A DNA stretch of 64,000 bases, taken from the NCBI RefSeq assembly GCF_025847235.1, contig NZ_JAOZEW010000018.1:1-64000 (forward strand). Direction: 5' to 3'. The position numbers and the translations under genes are program-made. The stretch is from Flavobacterium shii. Its GTDB lineage: Bacteria; Bacteroidota; Bacteroidia; Flavobacteriales; Flavobacteriaceae. Under the pieces are notes generated by a model. It saw nothing but the letters and a program-made list of their open reading frames with translations, was not told the origin of the DNA and did not search any database. How positions within the stretch are numbered: the stretch's first letter is position 1; each line of letters opens with the position of its first letter. Shown here piece after piece: positions 61,400 to 64,000 of the stretch.

Positions 61400-64000
61400 A
61401 TGAAATTCAACTTTAAATTTCTATTTATTACATTATTCATTTGTACCATTTCAATAGCACAAACCAAAGGTACAATTTCTGGAGTTTTAACCGACAAACA
61501 GATGAATAATGAAGCATTACCATTTGCGAATGTACTTATCAAAGGAACCAACAACAGTGCAAATACCGACATCGATGGTAAATATTCAATAAATATAGCT
61601 CCTGGTAGCTATACTGTAATTTATAGTTTCTTGGGGTATGAAACTGTAGAAGCACTTGTAATTGTTAAAGCAAACGAAACTATAACGATTAACAGAGCTT
61701 TGTCCTCAGGAAGTTATACTCTTAAAGATGTGGTTGTAAAAGCTTCATCTGTAAATAAAGAAAAAGAAACAGCTTTATTATTAGATCAAAAAAATGCTGT
61801 TGTTATTAAACAAAGCATTGGAGCTCAGGAAATGTCACGAAAAGGAGTTAGTGATGTAGAAGAGGGCTTAACAAAGATTACTGGAATTACCAAAGTAGAC
61901 GGAAGGGGTCTATTCGTAAGAGGTTTAGAGGATCGTTACAACAGCCTTTTGCTTAATGATTTGGCTATTCCATCAAACAATCCATTTAAAAAAATCATTC
62001 CTTTGGATATTTTTCCAACCGATATTGTAAGTATTTTAGAAACATACAAAACTTTCAATCCTAATTTATACGGTGATTTTGCAGGAGCTACTTTTAATAT
62101 CGTAACAACTGCTACTGGAAAAAGTCAAACGAAAATTAATTTTGGAGCTGGTTACACTATTAATAACAACCTGCAAAAGTTCCTTATTTCTCAAGATGCA
62201 ACTTCAACATCTGATTTTTTCGGATTTTCAGGTAACGAAAGAGATTTACCATCTGCATTGACTAAAACTCCTAGTAACCAAACATTAACTGCAGACCAAT
62301 CTGCAAACGGATTTGGTTCAGGATTTGATGTTAAAAGCAGTGTATCTCCTCTAAATACAAGTTTTGGAGTTCTTCATTCAGAAAAATTCAACGTAGGCAA
62401 AAAACAAAACGTATTTCAATATTTGATATCACTTAACTATGATAATAAATATCAAATTAGAAGCGGAGCCGATAGAATTTTTAATACGGCACAAGGAAAT
62501 TATGACAATGATTTAACTACAACCCAGTATAAATTTATTACAAATTCATCTGCACTAGTTGGTTTAACTTATAAAACAAAAAGACTTTCTCTTACGTCAA
62601 ACACGATCTATCTAAAATCGACTGAAAATTTAATACAAGATCAGGTAGGTTATACAAATTCTAATGCAGCTCAAACAAATGGTTTCATAAGAATGAATCA
62701 ATTGCAAGAGTCTACTTTATTTAACACACAATTGTTTGGTAACTATAAAATAACTGAAGATGAAAGACACACTGTTAAAGCTGGTGTCTCATTCTCTACA
62801 ACACAGTACGAACTTCCTGACAGAAAATCTTTCAAGGGTATTAAGATGGACGACAATACAACTTCAATATCCTATACTGGTAACAGTATAACCAGACAAT
62901 ATCTTGATTTTAAAGGTGACCAACATATCTCTGGTTTATTAGAATACGGTTGGAAATTTGGAAATGAAGACATAAGCAAATCAAACAAGCTTACAGCAGG
63001 ATATAGCGGCTATATGAATAAAATGGGATCTGAATTTAGATTTCTAGTATCCCAAAATCTAGACTCAAATAGTGCTACTTTCCCAACCAATACTCCTGAT
63101 GCTACTTTAAGAAACGAAATTTCAAACGGCAATTTCACTTACAGAGAAGGTACAAACTCAACTTACAAAGCAATGCTAGAAGAGTTTGTTAACGCTGGAT
63201 ACTTAGATTTAGCTTTAAAATTTTCTGAAAAATTTGAGTTAAATGTAGGCGCAAGAGTTGAACAAACTCATAGAGAAACAAAATACAAGTCAACAGGAAG
63301 TTTTGAAGATCCATATCAAATAATAACTACTGATAAAACAGATATTTTGCCATCTGTAAACACAAAATACATTGTAAATGAGAATTCAAACTTAAGATTT
63401 GCAGCCTCAAAAACAATTACGAGGCCTGTAATTATGGAGTCTTATCCTCTTGAGTTTGTAAACCCAGATGGTACTATAGAAAGAGGTAATGAATTTTTGA
63501 CTAATAGTGCTAATTATAATTTTGATTTAAAATACGAATTGTTCCCAACTGCTAAGGAATTAATTTCTGCTACAATTTTTACTAAAATGATAGATAATCC
63601 TATCGAAAGATTATTTACAAACTCAGCAGGAAGTGGTGGACAAATTATAACATACGGTAATTCCAATAAAGCTTTACTATATGGTGCTGAATTTGAATTC
63701 TTATTTCAATTAGAAAGAATTTCAAAATCATTATCTAATTTCTCTTTAGGTGCTAATGCAGCATTAATGGATACGAAAGTAACGATTCAAAAAACTTTTG
63801 AAAATGGAGTTAACAATCCTGAAACTATTGCAGTTGATGATAATCCATCTCGAAAATTACAGGGAGCCTCTCCTTGGATCGTAAATGCTGATCTTAGATA
63901 CGATTCTGAGTTTAGTGAAAAATGGAAAAGCTCGATGACTATGGTTTACAATGTATATAGCAAACGTATATATGCCGTAGGTACAAATGGACTAGATAAT
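61400..64000 (+). CDS. TonB-dependent outer-membrane receptor (partial, 3' end beyond the window)
   Basis: The reading frame is open from ATG 61400 to the window edge (867 codons). It has a signal peptide (LFITLFICTISIAQ), a carboxypeptidase-regulatory-like domain (about 22-105, with ALPFANVLIKGTNNSANTDI and YSFLGYE), and a plug domain (about 125-240, GVSDVEEGLTKITGITKVDG and RGLFVRGLEDRYNSLLLNDL). Barrel strands follow (NLRFAASKTITRPVIMESYP). The substrate cannot be read from sequence. Divergence from phoB and the shared T(A/T)AC promoter layout suggest uptake of a phosphorus source. Its energy would come from TonB, as encoded at 7108. Confidence 0.93.
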   Translation, partial: MKFNFKFLFITLFICTISIAQTKGTISGVLTDKQMNNEALPFANVLIKGTNNSANTDIDGKYSINIAPGSYTVIYSFLGYETVEALVIVKANETITINRALSSGSYTLKDVVVKASSVNKEKETALLLDQKNAVVIKQSIGAQEMSRKGVSDVEEGLTKITGITKVDGRGLFVRGLEDRYNSLLLNDLAIPSNNPFKKIIPLDIFPTDIVSILETYKTFNPNLYGDFAGATFNIVTTATGKSQTKINFGAGYTINNNLQKFLISQDATSTSDFFGFSGNERDLPSALTKTPSNQTLTADQSANGFGSGFDVKSSVSPLNTSFGVLHSEKFNVGKKQNVFQYLISLNYDNKYQIRSGADRIFNTAQGNYDNDLTTTQYKFITNSSALVGLTYKTKRLSLTSNTIYLKSTENLIQDQVGYTNSNAAQTNGFIRMNQLQESTLFNTQLFGNYKITEDERHTVKAGVSFSTTQYELPDRKSFKGIKMDDNTTSISYTGNSITRQYLDFKGDQHISGLLEYGWKFGNEDISKSNKLTAGYSGYMNKMGSEFRFLVSQNLDSNSATFPTNTPDATLRNEISNGNFTYREGTNSTYKAMLEEFVNAGYLDLALKFSEKFELNVGARVEQTHRETKYKSTGSFEDPYQIITTDKTDILPSVNTKYIVNENSNLRFAASKTITRPVIMESYPLEFVNPDGTIERGNEFLTNSANYNFDLKYELFPTAKELISATIFTKMIDNPIERLFTNSAGSGGQIITYGNSNKALLYGAEFEFLFQLERISKSLSNFSLGANAALMDTKVTIQKTFENGVNNPETIAVDDNPSRKLQGASPWIVNADLRYDSEFSEKWKSSMTMVYNVYSKRIYAVGTNGLDN

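Noticed and set aside
1..64000. CRISPR arrays, tRNA or rRNA genes, prophage, intact insertion sequences
   Set aside because: No regularly spaced direct repeats, cloverleaf-like segments, rRNA segments, transposase or phage genes were recognised on reading the window.

Overview
The window is a chromosomal segment of a Flavobacterium-like member of the Bacteroidetes. The DNA is AT-rich, start codons lack Shine-Dalgarno sequences but follow A-rich leaders, and several genes carry the Bacteroidetes promoter signature (TTTG, about 19 nt, TAnnTTTG). The gene content is also typical: exbB-exbD-exbD-tonB, twin DUF3857 proteins, a DUF1501/DUF1800 pair, a kynurenine route and a TonB-dependent receptor. 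No rRNA, tRNA, CRISPR, prophage or intact insertion sequence was seen. Most of the window is housekeeping; the unusual content lies in the intergenic DNA.

Layout. 0.2-6.9 kb: LolC/E-like permease, Cys-cluster protein, methyltransferase, YfiT-like DinB protein, queE, and the tail of the TonB operon (TPR protein, PstS-like lipoprotein). 6.9-10 kb: a small membrane protein, tonB, two exbD and exbB. 10.4-21.5 kb: HerA-like ATPase, kynurenine 3-monooxygenase, penicillin acylase, an AsmA/DUF748-like protein, an unusual nitronate-monooxygenase-like protein, a glycine-zipper lipoprotein and kynureninase. 21.6-30 kb: queA, aroA, a MazG-like hydrolase, two DUF3857/transglutaminase proteins, dtd and rsgA. 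30.2-34.6 kb: a Phe/Tyr operon (pheA, aminotransferase, tyrA, DAHP synthase-chorismate mutase). 34.7-38.5 kb: a decayed toxin-antitoxin-like locus, a DUF1501/DUF1800 pair and a repeat-rich gap. 38.5-42.1 kb: nrdA and nrdB with a structured spacer. 42.5-52.2 kb: miscellaneous genes including marC, an S41 protease, dCMP deaminase, fbp and aspartate kinase. 52.4-64 kb: a large outer-membrane protein, a lysine/alanine-rich secreted protein, a glycosyltransferase, a phosphate-type porin, a PhoR/PhoB-like two-component system and a TonB-dependent receptor cut by the window edge.

Main discoveries. (1) The pheA operon has what looks like a complete ribosome-mediated attenuator: promoter, a 26-codon leader peptide with FYF and FYFFF runs, a 1:2 hairpin, an antiterminator pairing and an intrinsic terminator ending 14 nt before pheA. 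(2) The porin and the TonB receptor flanking phoRB share a promoter layout of three T(A/T)AC half-sites at 11-bp steps, ending exactly 14 nt before the -7 element; this is a candidate flavobacterial Pho box. (3) Several families of dispersed intergenic palindromes occur. In one the stem sequence changes from copy to copy while base pairing is kept. (4) A nitronate-monooxygenase-like TIM barrel appears to carry a helical insertion and a Cys-rich tail. (5) A secreted histone-H1-like Lys/Ala protein ends in a motif like the PBCV basic adaptor.
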